From positions 1 to 48,812 of the forward strand of contig DHXR01000045.1 in NCBI GenBank assembly GCA_002413785.1: 48,812 nucleotides of DNA, given 5' to 3'. Of this stretch, positions 1 to 6,818 are shown in pieces. The stretch's first letter is position 1. The number at the start of each line of letters is the position of its first letter. The position numbers were made by a program, and so were the translations under genes. The notes under the pieces were generated by a model. That model did no database searches. It was not told where the DNA came from and worked only from the letters and a program-made list of their open reading frames with translations. This DNA comes from Mucilaginibacter sp. UBA5151. Its GTDB lineage: Bacteria > Bacteroidota > Bacteroidia > Sphingobacteriales > Sphingobacteriaceae.

Positions 1-178
1 GCTACCTCGAATGATTTTGACTATGCCCGATTTTTTTAATGAAATCATGAAAATAACTGCCAGGGTTGCGCCACAGCCACCAAGCGGGAAAGAGGGTTAG
101 CTGCAAGATTTTTTGTTTCGAATGCAAGCGTCGTTTCACTCATATTGTTATTAATTGACGATAATTAAAAGGTACAGC

Positions 179-703
179 ATGTTAACAGACGATTATTTCA
201 GAATTGGAACTATTTTAAAACCCAAAGGCCTAAAGGGCGAACTGCATATTTATGTGGATTTCGAGGGTCTGGAAGCGGTGAAGTTTAGCACTATTTTTAT
301 TGAAATTACCGGCAAACTGGTGCCTTACTTTGTAAGCTCCATCAAATATCTTCAGAAAAATGCTGCATATCTTATTTTGGAAGATGTAGATACCATTGAA
401 AAAGCTTCGCTGCTGGTAAAGAAACATATTTACCTCCCCAATAAACTAAAACCCAAAAGAAAGAAACAGGAATTCACCCTATTCGACCTGGAAGGCTTTA
501 CCGCCGTTGATGTAAACGAAGGCGTCTTAGGCATCATCACTGCGGTTCACGAATACCCCCGGCAAATAATAGCCGCAGTAAATTTTAGAAACAAGGAGAT
601 CCTTTTCCCACTGAACGAAGAGATCATCAAAGGAATAGATGTGGTTAAAGAGATCGTTACGGTAGATTTGCCGGAGGGGTTATTAGATGTGTACCTGGAT
701 TGA
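179..703 (+). CDS. rimM: Ribosome maturation factor RimM
   Basis: RimM binds the 30S head near ribosomal protein S19 and helps late 16S rRNA processing. The product is about 174 residues, the usual length. The N-terminal barrel carries the family motif around 'KGLKGELHI' (residues ~14-22), and the C-terminal half (~100-170) looks like the PRC-barrel domain. I chose ATG 179 because it follows AAAAGG at the right spacing and gives the standard N-terminus 'DDYFRIGTILKPKGLKGE'; an upstream in-frame ATG at 155 adds eight unlikely residues. rpsP, the usual upstream neighbour, is not seen in the first 178 bases. The stop codon TGA merges into a GTTGATTAG-type word array. Confidence 0.95.
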   Translation: MLTDDYFRIGTILKPKGLKGELHIYVDFEGLEAVKFSTIFIEITGKLVPYFVSSIKYLQKNAAYLILEDVDTIEKASLLVKKHIYLPNKLKPKRKKQEFTLFDLEGFTAVDVNEGVLGIITAVHEYPRQIIAAVNFRNKEILFPLNEEIIKGIDVVKEIVTVDLPEGLLDVYLD

Positions 704-749
704 TTGTTGGTTGATTGAGTTGATTAGGTTATATTTAGTTGATTAAGTT
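701..749 (+). repeat. Post-stop word array (GTTGATTAG family), behind rimM
   Basis: Imperfect repeats of a GGTTGATTGAGTTGATTAGG-like word start at the rimM stop codon and run to about 749 in the sense direction. No complementary arm is seen before the next gene. It shares vocabulary with the arrays at 3039, 4516 and 19484. Confidence 0.7.
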
Positions 750-773
750 TTACTACTATAAGTTTCGGAATGC

Positions 774-974
774 ATGGAAGATAAAAACAAATCAGAAACA
801 TTTTTGAATGCAAAAAATTCACTGCCAACCAATCAGGTACCTCCCGAATGGCATGAAGAATTGGGTAAAAACGAACTTAAAAATATCGCCGATGGCAATA
901 CCGAATTAATTGAATGGAGCGCGGCAAAGGAGAAATCTAATGACTATCCGCCATTTGGTTATTTATTAAAGTAA
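774..974 (+). CDS. Small addiction-module-antitoxin-like protein
   Basis: Product of 66 residues, acidic and hydrophilic. The central part, 'VPPEWHEELGKNELKNIADG' followed by 'LIEWSAAKEK', resembles the 'EWH..-L..R...-....W.EAK' pattern of short unstable antitoxins (addiction module component family, RelB/ParD-like partners). The match is from memory of the family pattern and is weak. No ParE/RelE-type toxin follows; instead there is a palindromic repeat, an inverted copy of this gene's 3' end and an HTH remnant. It may be an orphan or decaying antitoxin, or simply an unknown small protein. Confidence 0.5.
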   Translation: MEDKNKSETFLNAKNSLPTNQVPPEWHEELGKNELKNIADGNTELIEWSAAKEKSNDYPPFGYLLK

Positions 975-986
975 ATAAAAAGTTTT

Positions 987-1090
987 GTCATTGCGAGTGA
1001 GGCACGAACGAAGCAATCGCGAATTATACAGGGCGAATATGCATAGCGGTTATGCAATGTTCGCGATTGCCACGCTGCGCTCGCAATGAC
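987..1090. repeat. GTCATTGCGAG intergenic palindrome
   Basis: Outer arms GTCATTGCGAG (987-997) and CTCGCAATGAC (1080-1090) are perfect 11-bp reverse complements. Inner arms GCAATCGCGAA (1013-1023) and TTCGCGATTGC (1060-1070) are a second perfect 11-bp pair. A smaller inverted segment around TATGCATAGCGGTTATGCA lies at the tip. I recall this kind of element as a common dispersed intergenic palindrome in Bacteroidota; only one copy is in this window. Confidence 0.85.
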
Positions 1091-1151
1091 AATTATTGTT
1101 TATACCAAAGAGGATTATTCCGGCATTAGAATAACCTTCGAATAAACGCTG

Positions 1152-1175
1152 AACCAAATAACGGATAGTCATTGG
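1152..1175 (-). repeat. Inverted partial copy of the 3' end of the 774-974 gene
   Basis: Read on the minus strand, this stretch matches 937-960 at 21 of 24 positions, including ATGACTATCCG and ATTTGGTT. The two copies face each other around the palindrome at 987-1090. The minus-strand reading gives 'NDYPLFG' against 'NDYPPFG' in the gene, with a stop just upstream, so it is a remnant and not a working gene. Confidence 0.65.
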
Positions 1176-1200
1176 AAATTTAAGTTACAGTAGTCCTTCT

Positions 1201-1356
1201 ATGTGCAACCATAAAAAAAAGGTAGGCGTTTCCCGGCAAACCATCAATACCATCGAAAGCAATAAATACGTACCTTCAACTGTGCTGGCATTAAAAATTG
1301 CGCGGGAATTTGGGAAGCCACTGGAGAAGGTTTTCATGCTGGAAGAAAATGATTAG
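1201..1356 (+). pseudogene. Truncated XRE-type HTH regulator
   Basis: A 51-codon open frame encodes the C-terminal two thirds of a small Cro/CI-type regulator: 'VGVSRQTINTIESNKYVPST' (recognition helix region) followed by 'LALKIAREFGKPLEKVFMLEEND' in pieces. Family members of about 68 residues begin with a first helix such as 'LR...LTQ..LA..' before 'VGVSRQTI'; here that part is replaced by unrelated sequence after ATG 1201. The first DNA-binding helices are therefore missing, and I read it as a 5'-truncated remnant. It ends 54 bases before the first VOC gene. Confidence 0.7.
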
Positions 1357-1409
1357 AGGAAGGAATCAAGATACAAGAACCAGGAGTCAAGATAAAAAAT
1401 AAGATTCAA
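1357..1409 (+). repeat. Word array (AATCAAGA family)
   Basis: Repeated AATCAAGATACAAGAACCAG-like words begin directly after the TAG of the HTH remnant and run to the ATG of the next gene. The same vocabulary returns at 2222-2362. Confidence 0.65.
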
Positions 1410-1410
1410 T

Positions 1411-1827
1411 ATGAAACACAAACCGAGATTTTCCCCGCAGTTAGTCATCAGCCACGGGGTAACAGATATCAGCTTTTATATAAAAACATTCGGCGCTAAG
1501 GAGTTGCGCCGTTTTAGTAACGATGATGGCTCCATACATGTTTCGGAGCTTGAAGTTGACGGGCAGGTATTTCACCTGCATGAAGAAGGCCGCGACAATC
1601 TCAGCCCGCAGAACGTGGGCGGTTCGACGGTTTCCATCGGCTTATGGGTAGATGACGTGCACACCATTATGGCTAATGCCGAAGCTTCCGGTGCGATTAT
1701 CACCTCACCAGTTCAGGATTATGACTACGGCTATCGCCAGGGCGGCTTTACCGATCCCTTCGGCCACCATTGGCTGATTGAAAAAGACATCCGCGACGAA
1801 AAACCTGCAACCAATAACGGCAACTAA
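1411..1827 (+). CDS. VOC (glyoxalase/bleomycin-resistance fold) family protein 1
   Basis: Product of 138 residues with the two-module beta-alpha-beta-beta-beta fold of the vicinal oxygen chelate superfamily. Visible marks are an 'ISFYIKTFGAKELRRF' first module, 'VDDVHTIMANAEASGAIIT' and the terminal 'DPFGHHWLIEK' (residues ~118-128), typical of PhnB-like/glyoxalase-like proteins. Substrate cannot be told from sequence. The next gene is a diverged paralogue starting one base after this stop, so the pair looks like a tandem duplication expressed together. Confidence 0.8.
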   Translation: MKHKPRFSPQLVISHGVTDISFYIKTFGAKELRRFSNDDGSIHVSELEVDGQVFHLHEEGRDNLSPQNVGGSTVSIGLWVDDVHTIMANAEASGAIITSPVQDYDYGYRQGGFTDPFGHHWLIEKDIRDEKPATNNGN

Positions 1828-1828
1828 C

Positions 1829-2221
1829 ATGGAAAACAGTTTTAAAGCAGTGATCAAACCTACCCTATCGGTAAAAAACGGCGCTGCCGCTATCGACTTT
1901 TATAAAAAAGCGTTTAATGCCATTGAGTTAATGCGGGTAACTTCACCGGATGGGGAAGTTGTTGCCGAATTATCCATTGGCGGCGCCTCGTTTTATATTG
2001 CTGATGAATCGCCGGAGCATGGAAACTATAGTCCCTTAAGCCTGGGCGGCATCAGTATCAGACTCGGGTTGTTGGTTGACGACCCGGACGCTGTAGCACA
2101 GCAAGCTATTGTAGCAGGCGCAACCGAAATATACCCGGTAGCCGACCAGGATTATGGTATGCGCCTCGGCCATATCGCCGATCCCTTTGGGCATCACTGG
2201 GAAATTTACAGGCCGTTGTAG
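1829..2221 (+). CDS. VOC (glyoxalase/bleomycin-resistance fold) family protein 2
   Basis: Product of 130 residues. It shows the same layout as its upstream paralogue: 'AIDFYKKAFNAIELMRV', 'VDDPDAVAQQAIVAGATEI' and 'ADPFGHHWEIYRPL' at the C-terminus, the last being characteristic of PhnB-like VOC proteins. A longer frame reaches back to 1778 inside the first gene, but ATG 1829 gives the normal N-terminus and a 1-base gap. Members may detoxify or bind small molecules; the specific role is unknown. Confidence 0.8.
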   Translation: MENSFKAVIKPTLSVKNGAAAIDFYKKAFNAIELMRVTSPDGEVVAELSIGGASFYIADESPEHGNYSPLSLGGISIRLGLLVDDPDAVAQQAIVAGATEIYPVADQDYGMRLGHIADPFGHHWEIYRPL

Positions 2222-2362
2222 GAGAATCAAGAGTCAAGAGCCAGGAATCAAGACAGAAACGCATGCAGGGTGCTTTTCCTTCAATCCTGATTCTTGATTC
2301 ATGGCTCTTTTTCGTTCTTTCTTCCTATCTTGGCTCCTTATTCTTGACTCTTGATTCTAAAA
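2222..2362. repeat. Paired word array (AATCAAGAGTCAAGAG) between VOC gene 2 and trmD
   Basis: Starts at the base after the VOC stop codon. The left arm AGAATCAAGAGTCAAGA (2223-2239) is perfectly complementary to 2342-2358, and the inner stretch GAGCCAGGAATCAAGA also pairs with 2292-2307, so the right side holds two complementary registers. The transcript between the two genes can form a long hairpin ending just before the trmD start. Confidence 0.8.
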
Positions 2363-2363
2363 C

Positions 2364-3038
2364 ATGCGCTTCGATATCGTTACCGTTTTGCCGGGCTTGC
2401 TGGATAGCCCATTTGCCCATTCTATTTTACAGCGTGCACAGAAAAAAGGCATCGCTGAGATCCATGTTCATAACCTGCGCGATTATTCAACACAAAAACA
2501 AAAAAGTGTTGATGATTACCCTTATGGCGGCGGCAGCGGCATGGTAATGACCATTGAGCCATTTGCCCGCATCATTGAAAAGCTAAAAAGCGAGCGCGAA
2601 TATGATGAGGTGATCTTTATGTCGCCGGATGGCGAAACCTTTAACCAGCAGATCGCTAACCAGCTTTCTATCAAAACCAATATTATTATATTATGCGGCC
2701 ATTATAAAGGTATCGACCAGCGCATCCGGGATATTTTTGTAACCCGTGAAATTTCCATTGGGGATTATGTGCTCTCCGGCGGTGAATTGCCGGCAGCTGT
2801 CGTGGTAGATGCGATAGTCCGGCTGATACCGGGTGTTTTATCCGATGAAACTTCGGCCTTGTCTGATTCTTTCCAGGATGGCTTGCTTGACGCCCCGGTT
2901 TATACCCGTCCGGCTGACTGGAACGGCCATAAGGTGCCCGATATCCTTTTAAGCGGCAATACCCCCGAGGTAGAAAAATGGCGCTTTGAGCAGGCTGTAG
3001 AGCGAACCAGGAAAAGAAGGCCGGATTTGTTAGAGTAA
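2364..3038 (+). CDS. trmD: tRNA (guanine-N1-)-methyltransferase TrmD
   Basis: Transfers methyl from S-adenosylmethionine to N1 of G37 in tRNAs reading CNN codons and prevents +1 frameshifting. The 224-residue product has the knotted SPOUT domain: 'DDYPYGGGSGM' (50-60), 'CGHYKGIDQR' (111-120) and 'IGDYVLSGGE' (132-141), then the linker 'LDAPVYTRP' (~175-183) with the catalytic-region aspartate, and a helical C-terminal domain. Normal length. It belongs with rimM and rplS functionally but is separated from both by accessory genes. Confidence 0.97.
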   Translation: MRFDIVTVLPGLLDSPFAHSILQRAQKKGIAEIHVHNLRDYSTQKQKSVDDYPYGGGSGMVMTIEPFARIIEKLKSEREYDEVIFMSPDGETFNQQIANQLSIKTNIIILCGHYKGIDQRIRDIFVTREISIGDYVLSGGELPAAVVVDAIVRLIPGVLSDETSALSDSFQDGLLDAPVYTRPADWNGHKVPDILLSGNTPEVEKWRFEQAVERTRKRRPDLLE

Positions 3039-3078
3039 TTAGTTGATTGAGTTGATTAGGTGAGTGGTTGATTAAGTT
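3039..3078 (+). repeat. Post-stop word array (GTTGATTAG family), behind trmD
   Basis: Directly follows the trmD stop codon. It contains GTGAGTGGTTGATTAAGTT (3060-3078), which is base-for-base identical to the 19-mer at 19505-19523 and to the complement of 19560-19578. No complementary arm is seen here. Confidence 0.75.
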
Positions 3079-3177
3079 CAGCATGACATCCATTTTTCGG
3101 ATAGAACTATTCTCCCTTACAAAAACCGTAAATTCGTTTGCAACTAAAATGCAATATCCGCATTATAGTTGCTGAGA

Positions 3178-3741
3178 ATGAACCCCGACCACGAAGCCAA
3201 GCTTATTGAACAATGCCGCACCGACCCTGCCGCTTTCGGCGAGGTGTTCGACTGTTGGTATAAACCGGTTTTTGGCTACATTATGCGCCGCACGGCCGAC
3301 TATGATCTTTCAAAAGACATTGCCGCCGAAACTTTTTTGAAAGCATTCCTGAAGATCCACAGCTTTAAATGGCGGGGCGTTAGTCTTTCGGCCTGGTTAT
3401 ACCGTATAGCTACTAATGAGCTCAACCAGTATTACCGCAGCAGCAAATATAAACCGCAATCCTTACAGCAATTATTAGAGAATCCGCAGATGGAAAAGCT
3501 GTTGCACAACAATGCCGATGATGAACGGGAAGTTATTGAGCAGGAACTGAAGGCCCATAACGATTATAATTTGATAAGGACAAACCTGCTGAAACTGGAT
3601 ACTAAATACCAGGAGGTAATAGCCCTGCGTTATTTTGAACAGAAGACAAACAGCGAGATCAGTTTGATTTTGGATAAAAACGAAGGCACCGTAAAATCGC
3701 TGCTATCGCGGGGCCTGGAGAAATTAAGAAATATGCTTTAA
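3178..3741 (+). CDS. ECF-type RNA polymerase sigma factor
   Basis: Product of 187 residues. Region 2 is seen in 'FGYIMRRTADYDLSKDIAAE' followed by 'TFLKAFLKIHSFKW' (the sigma2 -10 binding core), then 'SAWLYRIATNELNQYYR'. Region 4 follows in 'LDTKYQEVIALRYFEQKTNS' and 'EGTVKSLLSRGLEKLRNML' (helix-turn-helix for the -35 element). ATG 3178 is preferred to an upstream TTG at 3169. The two downstream small membrane proteins are in the same direction; the first could be its anti-sigma or a target, but no recognised anti-sigma domain is present. Confidence 0.9.
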   Translation: MNPDHEAKLIEQCRTDPAAFGEVFDCWYKPVFGYIMRRTADYDLSKDIAAETFLKAFLKIHSFKWRGVSLSAWLYRIATNELNQYYRSSKYKPQSLQQLLENPQMEKLLHNNADDEREVIEQELKAHNDYNLIRTNLLKLDTKYQEVIALRYFEQKTNSEISLILDKNEGTVKSLLSRGLEKLRNML

Positions 3742-3784
3742 CACTGCAACCAAAAGCCCGGTTTGCATTATATGGGTAATTAAC

Positions 3785-4276
3785 ATGAAAGATAAAGACG
3801 ATTTTTTAAAGCAGATGGAAAATTTAGAAGTACCGGATATCAACCCGACAGAGCATCCCAAAATGGTAAAAATGGCCATTATGAATGCCGAACGTTCGGC
3901 AGCGCTGGGGCTATGGCTTATTGTTGTGCCCTGTTACTTTTTATTTTGTGTATTTATGTATTACTTTTTTCACCTCAACCTGGGCTGGTTTGCTGCCATG
4001 TTTAAGCTGATGGAAAGCCTGGAAAAAACGCCCGGCATTGCTTTTTTAGGCCCCATAATTTTAGTGGTGCTGCCTGTTATTTGTATCATCATTAATGCCC
4101 TGGCAATAACTCATGTAAAGGTTGAGCAAGTTGATCCGAACGGAAGCAGAGCAAAAGAGTTTAACTTTACTATCAAATTAAAACTGTGGAACATTTTGCT
4201 GATCCTGCTCAGCCTGGCCATTTTGCTGGTTTTTATTGCTTATGTAATGACTGAAAATATTTCAATTAAAAACTAA
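3785..4276 (+). CDS. Hypothetical membrane protein (possible partner of the sigma factor)
   Basis: Product of 163 residues with a charged cytoplasmic-looking N-terminus (~1-38, 'DDFLKQMENLEVPDINPTEH') and three hydrophobic stretches at about 40-63, 88-110 and 135-155. I do not recognise a family. The short acidic N-terminus followed by membrane segments, directly 43 bases behind an ECF sigma gene, resembles the layout of small Bacteroidota anti-sigma-like proteins, but this is inference from position only. Confidence 0.7.
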   Translation: MKDKDDFLKQMENLEVPDINPTEHPKMVKMAIMNAERSAALGLWLIVVPCYFLFCVFMYYFFHLNLGWFAAMFKLMESLEKTPGIAFLGPIILVVLPVICIIINALAITHVKVEQVDPNGSRAKEFNFTIKLKLWNILLILLSLAILLVFIAYVMTENISIKN

Positions 4277-4281
4277 TTGCT

Positions 4282-4515
4282 ATGAAATTAAACTGGTTTA
4301 CACGCAAAGGGATATTTTATTTACCGGTAACCTTACCAGGCTGGCTGATACTGGCCATAGCGGCCGCCTACGCGGTATATATATTTATTGATATCGACGG
4401 ACGTTCACATTCGGTTAGCGATACGATGATCAACTTTGTATTTAACCTGCTGCTGATCGGGTTAATATACACCGTTATCGGCTATTTTACGGAAGTTAAG
4501 AAGAATAGTGAGTAG
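4282..4515 (+). CDS. Small two-helix membrane protein
   Basis: Product of 77 residues with two hydrophobic segments (~14-34 and ~48-67) and charged ends ('MKLNWFTRKG' and 'EVKKNSE'). It starts five bases after the preceding stop codon, so it is probably co-translated with the 163-residue membrane protein and the sigma factor. Family unknown. The stop codon TAG opens into a word array. Confidence 0.65.
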   Translation: MKLNWFTRKGIFYLPVTLPGWLILAIAAAYAVYIFIDIDGRSHSVSDTMINFVFNLLLIGLIYTVIGYFTEVKKNSE

Positions 4516-4550
4516 GTTGGATTATGTTGATTAGGTGAGTGGTTGGTTGT
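4516..4550 (+). repeat. Post-stop word array (GTTGATTAG family)
   Basis: Begins at the stop of the 77-residue gene and contains GTTGATTAGGTGAGTGGTTG, nearly the same text as the trmD array at 3051-3070. No complementary arm. Confidence 0.7.
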
Positions 4551-4556
4551 TTTACA

Positions 4557-4609
4557 CGGACAAAAATTTACGAAGTTTTGAAAACTTCGTAAATTTGATC
4601 TTCTGTCCG
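4557..4609. repeat. ACGAAGTTTT palindrome, copy 1
   Basis: Two perfect 16-base arms (4564-4579 and 4581-4596) flank a single central G; the core reads ACGAAGTTTT-G-AAAACTTCGT. An outer CGGACA/TGTCCG pair (4557-4562 and 4604-4609) extends the structure across an unpaired patch. Closely matches the copy at 30767-30799. Confidence 0.85.
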
Positions 4610-4742
4610 AAATTTAATTGCATTGACCAACAACTCATATCACAAAATATAATTTTCATATCGGCTTTTATTTGTAAAAAATAATCCCTATAATTGCAAT
4701 CCGATTTTTACGGGCTAAAAATCGCTTTAAGAGCTAAAAATC

Positions 4743-5090
4743 ATGGATTTAGTAAAATTTGTTGAAGAACAATCAGTAGAAAAAAGAGAACTTCCGTCAT
4801 TCAAAGCGGGTGATACAGTAAGTGTTCATTATAAAATTCGCGAAGGAAATAAAGAACGTATCCAGGTTTACCAGGGTGTTGTTATCCAACGCAACAGTGC
4901 CGGCAATACCGAAACCTTTACCGTTCGTAAAGTTTCAAATGGTATCGGTGTTGAGCGTATCTTCCCTATCAATTCGCCAAATATTGATAAAATCGAGGTA
5001 AACAGCCACGGTAAAGTACGTCGCGCTAAACTATACTACCTGCGCGAACTTACCGGCAAAGCCGCACGTATCAAATCAAAAAGGGTTTAA
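4743..5090 (+). CDS. rplS: 50S ribosomal protein L19
   Basis: Product of 115 residues, standard length. Family signatures include 'FKAGDTVSVHYKIREGNKER', 'VYQGVVIQR', 'FTVRKVSNGIGVERIFP' and 'KVRRAKLYYLRELTGKAARI'. L19 sits at the 30S-50S interface. A 227-base gap upstream (array, palindrome, then A/T-rich sequence with TATAATTG at 4689-4696, one base off TAnnTTTG) suggests that it is transcribed from its own promoter instead of as the tail of a trmD operon. Confidence 0.97.
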   Translation: MDLVKFVEEQSVEKRELPSFKAGDTVSVHYKIREGNKERIQVYQGVVIQRNSAGNTETFTVRKVSNGIGVERIFPINSPNIDKIEVNSHGKVRRAKLYYLRELTGKAARIKSKRV

Positions 5091-5128
5091 CCCCCTAATC
5101 CGCCTGTTGGCGGAGCAATATAAAATAT

Positions 5129-5166
5129 TAAAGCCTTCCTGGAGATTTTCCGGGAAGGCTTTTTTG
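5129..5166 (+). terminator. Rho-independent terminator of rplS
   Basis: AAAGCCTTCC (5130-5139) pairs with GGAAGGCTTT, followed by a T run to about 5165. Lies 40 bases behind the rplS stop. Confidence 0.9.
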
Positions 5167-5175
5167 TGGGGTATT

Positions 5176-5278
5176 GCCTGAACACGATTTTAAGGATATT
5201 TAATGATTTTCAGGATTAAGCTTTAATCCAACAGGATCAATCATGAAAATCTTTCAAATCCTAAAAATCGTGTCAGGC
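5176..5278. repeat. Long imperfect inverted word array between rplS and psd
   Basis: GCCTGAACACGATTTTAAGG at the left pairs with CCTAAAAATCGTGTCAGGC at the right, with further pairing of TGATTTTCA with TGAAAATC and a palindromic tip GGATTAAGCTTTAATCC. Read on the minus strand it is an array of GATTTT.AGGATT words that begins at the psd stop codon; the TGA of psd lies inside the arm (5273-5275). Confidence 0.8.
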
Positions 5279-5983
5279 CTTTTTCTTTATCGAAGTCTTC
5301 ACCGGCCTTGCGGGGGCAACAATTGCTGGCAATTCAGCCAGGATGGTTTGCCCGCCTTTTACCACTTCGCCTAATCCAACTTTTACGGTAGATCCCAGCG
5401 GCAAAAAAACATCAACCCTTGAGCCGAATTTTATAAAGCCGAATTGCTCTCCCTGGGTTACCGCATCCCCTTCTTTCACATACCAAACTATCCTGCGCGC
5501 CATTGCGCCTGCAATCTGCCTGAATAAGATGGCTATACCTGCTTTGTTTTCGGTAACAATTGTGGTCCGCTCATTTTCGGTGGACGATTTAGGGTGCCAG
5601 GCAACCAGGTATTTACCCGGATGGTATTTAAAATATTTAACTATGCCCGATATGGGGTTGCGGTTAATATGCACATTGATGGGCGACATAAATACCGATA
5701 ACTGGATGCGTTTATCTTTAAAATATTCAGTTTCCACGGTTTCTTCAATCACAACCACTTTGCCATCAGCCGGGCAAAGCACCATTTTATCATCGGTACC
5801 AATAGTAATTGAGGGACTGCGGAAAAACTGAAGTATGGTAACAAAAAGGGCAAATGAGAGGATGTAGATGATCCATTTAATAACAAATGCCTGCGGAAAA
5901 TAAAACTGGATCACTGCGTTCAAAATAAATATGAACAGGATGCAAAGTGCTATGGACGTATATCCTTCTTTATGGATGGTCAT
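5273..5983 (-). CDS. psd: Phosphatidylserine decarboxylase proenzyme (short form)
   Basis: Decarboxylates phosphatidylserine to phosphatidylethanolamine at the inner membrane. The 236-residue product has an N-terminal hydrophobic hairpin (~10-50), the 'PADGKVV' motif (~71-77), 'SVFMSPINVHINR' (~96-108) and 'KFGSRVDVFLP', where self-cleavage between Gly187 and Ser188 would make the pyruvoyl group. The position of the cleavage pair and the compact length match the short, archaeal-like class common in Bacteroidota. A Lys/Ala/Pro-rich tail of about 15 residues extends beyond the core. Last gene of a CPBP-cdsA-psd operon. Confidence 0.95.
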   Translation of the reverse strand: MTIHKEGYTSIALCILFIFILNAVIQFYFPQAFVIKWIIYILSFALFVTILQFFRSPSITIGTDDKMVLCPADGKVVVIEETVETEYFKDKRIQLSVFMSPINVHINRNPISGIVKYFKYHPGKYLVAWHPKSSTENERTTIVTENKAGIAILFRQIAGAMARRIVWYVKEGDAVTQGEQFGFIKFGSRVDVFLPLGSTVKVGLGEVVKGGQTILAELPAIVAPARPVKTSIKKKA

Positions 5984-6005
5984 TTTTTTTCTTTTTACAA
6001 AGTTA

Positions 6006-6815
6006 TTAATTTGTAATCAAATACAGGTAAGTATAAACGAGAGGTGTTGCCAGCAACAGCCCGTCGAACCTGTCGAGCAGGCCGCCGTGGCCGGGTAAAA
6101 TGCTGCCGGAGTCTTTTACATTAATACTGCGTTTGAACATTGATTCAATCAGGTCGCCGATAGTACCAAAGAACGATATCAGCACTGCTACAATAACCCA
6201 CTGGCCCCATTTTAATTCGGTATAGTAATGGCCGATAATTAAAGCAACACCTGCACTTATCAGCACACCGCCTATAAAGCCTTCCCATGTTTTTTTGGGC
6301 GAATGGCGCTCAAAAAGTTTGGTGCGGCCAAACTTTATCCCAACCAGATAAGCGCCGGTATCATTGGCCCAAAGCAACAATAAAAATGCCAGCGGATAGT
6401 GAAAATTGAAATCCCCTTTTACATAAGCCAGCGCATGGAAGAAAGTAAAGGGCAGACAAATATATATGATACCGGTAAAAGTGCAGGCAATATTTATGAA
6501 TGGGGCTTCGGTTTTCTTAAATAGCTCCTGTATAAATACCGCGCTTAATGTTAATGGCAGCAAAAAAAGTAATTTATGCATGGCCAGGCTATGGTCAATC
6601 AGCACTAAGGCAAATATGGCATAAATAACAAACCCGTTCATTAAGCCTGTTTGCGTATTTGGGTTTATCCCTGTTTGTTTAATAAGGCCATAAAATTCTC
6701 TCAGGCACAATAAACTCAACATTAAGAAAAATACCCCGAATACATATTGCCCGAACAGTAACGAACCGATCATCACGACAATAAAAAAGAAGCCTGTAAT
6801 GGCGCGTGTTTTCAT
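6006..6815 (-). CDS. cdsA: Phosphatidate cytidylyltransferase CdsA
   Basis: Makes CDP-diacylglycerol from CTP and phosphatidic acid, the precursor used to make phosphatidylserine, which Psd (next gene) then decarboxylates. The product is 269 residues with about eight membrane segments. The diagnostic CDP-diglyceride synthase signature is seen near the C-terminus: 'GTIGDLIESMFKRSINVKDS' followed by 'LPGHGGLLDRFDG' (~217-250). Upstream 'SPKKTWEGFIGG' is also typical. It starts three bases after the CPBP protease stop and ends 22 bases before psd, so the three are one operon. Confidence 0.97.
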   Translation of the reverse strand: MKTRAITGFFFIVVMIGSLLFGQYVFGVFFLMLSLLCLREFYGLIKQTGINPNTQTGLMNGFVIYAIFALVLIDHSLAMHKLLFLLPLTLSAVFIQELFKKTEAPFINIACTFTGIIYICLPFTFFHALAYVKGDFNFHYPLAFLLLLWANDTGAYLVGIKFGRTKLFERHSPKKTWEGFIGGVLISAGVALIIGHYYTELKWGQWVIVAVLISFFGTIGDLIESMFKRSINVKDSGSILPGHGGLLDRFDGLLLATPLVYTYLYLITN

Positions 6816-6818
6816 AAA

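Noticed and set aside
45..143. Short minus-strand open frame (32 codons) upstream of rimM
   Set aside because: No family resemblance, no promoter, and too short to support; the first 178 bases hold nothing else recognisable and no rpsP.
2686..3093. 135-codon minus-strand frame inside trmD
   Set aside because: Antisense shadow of a certain gene, with composition typical of a reverse frame.
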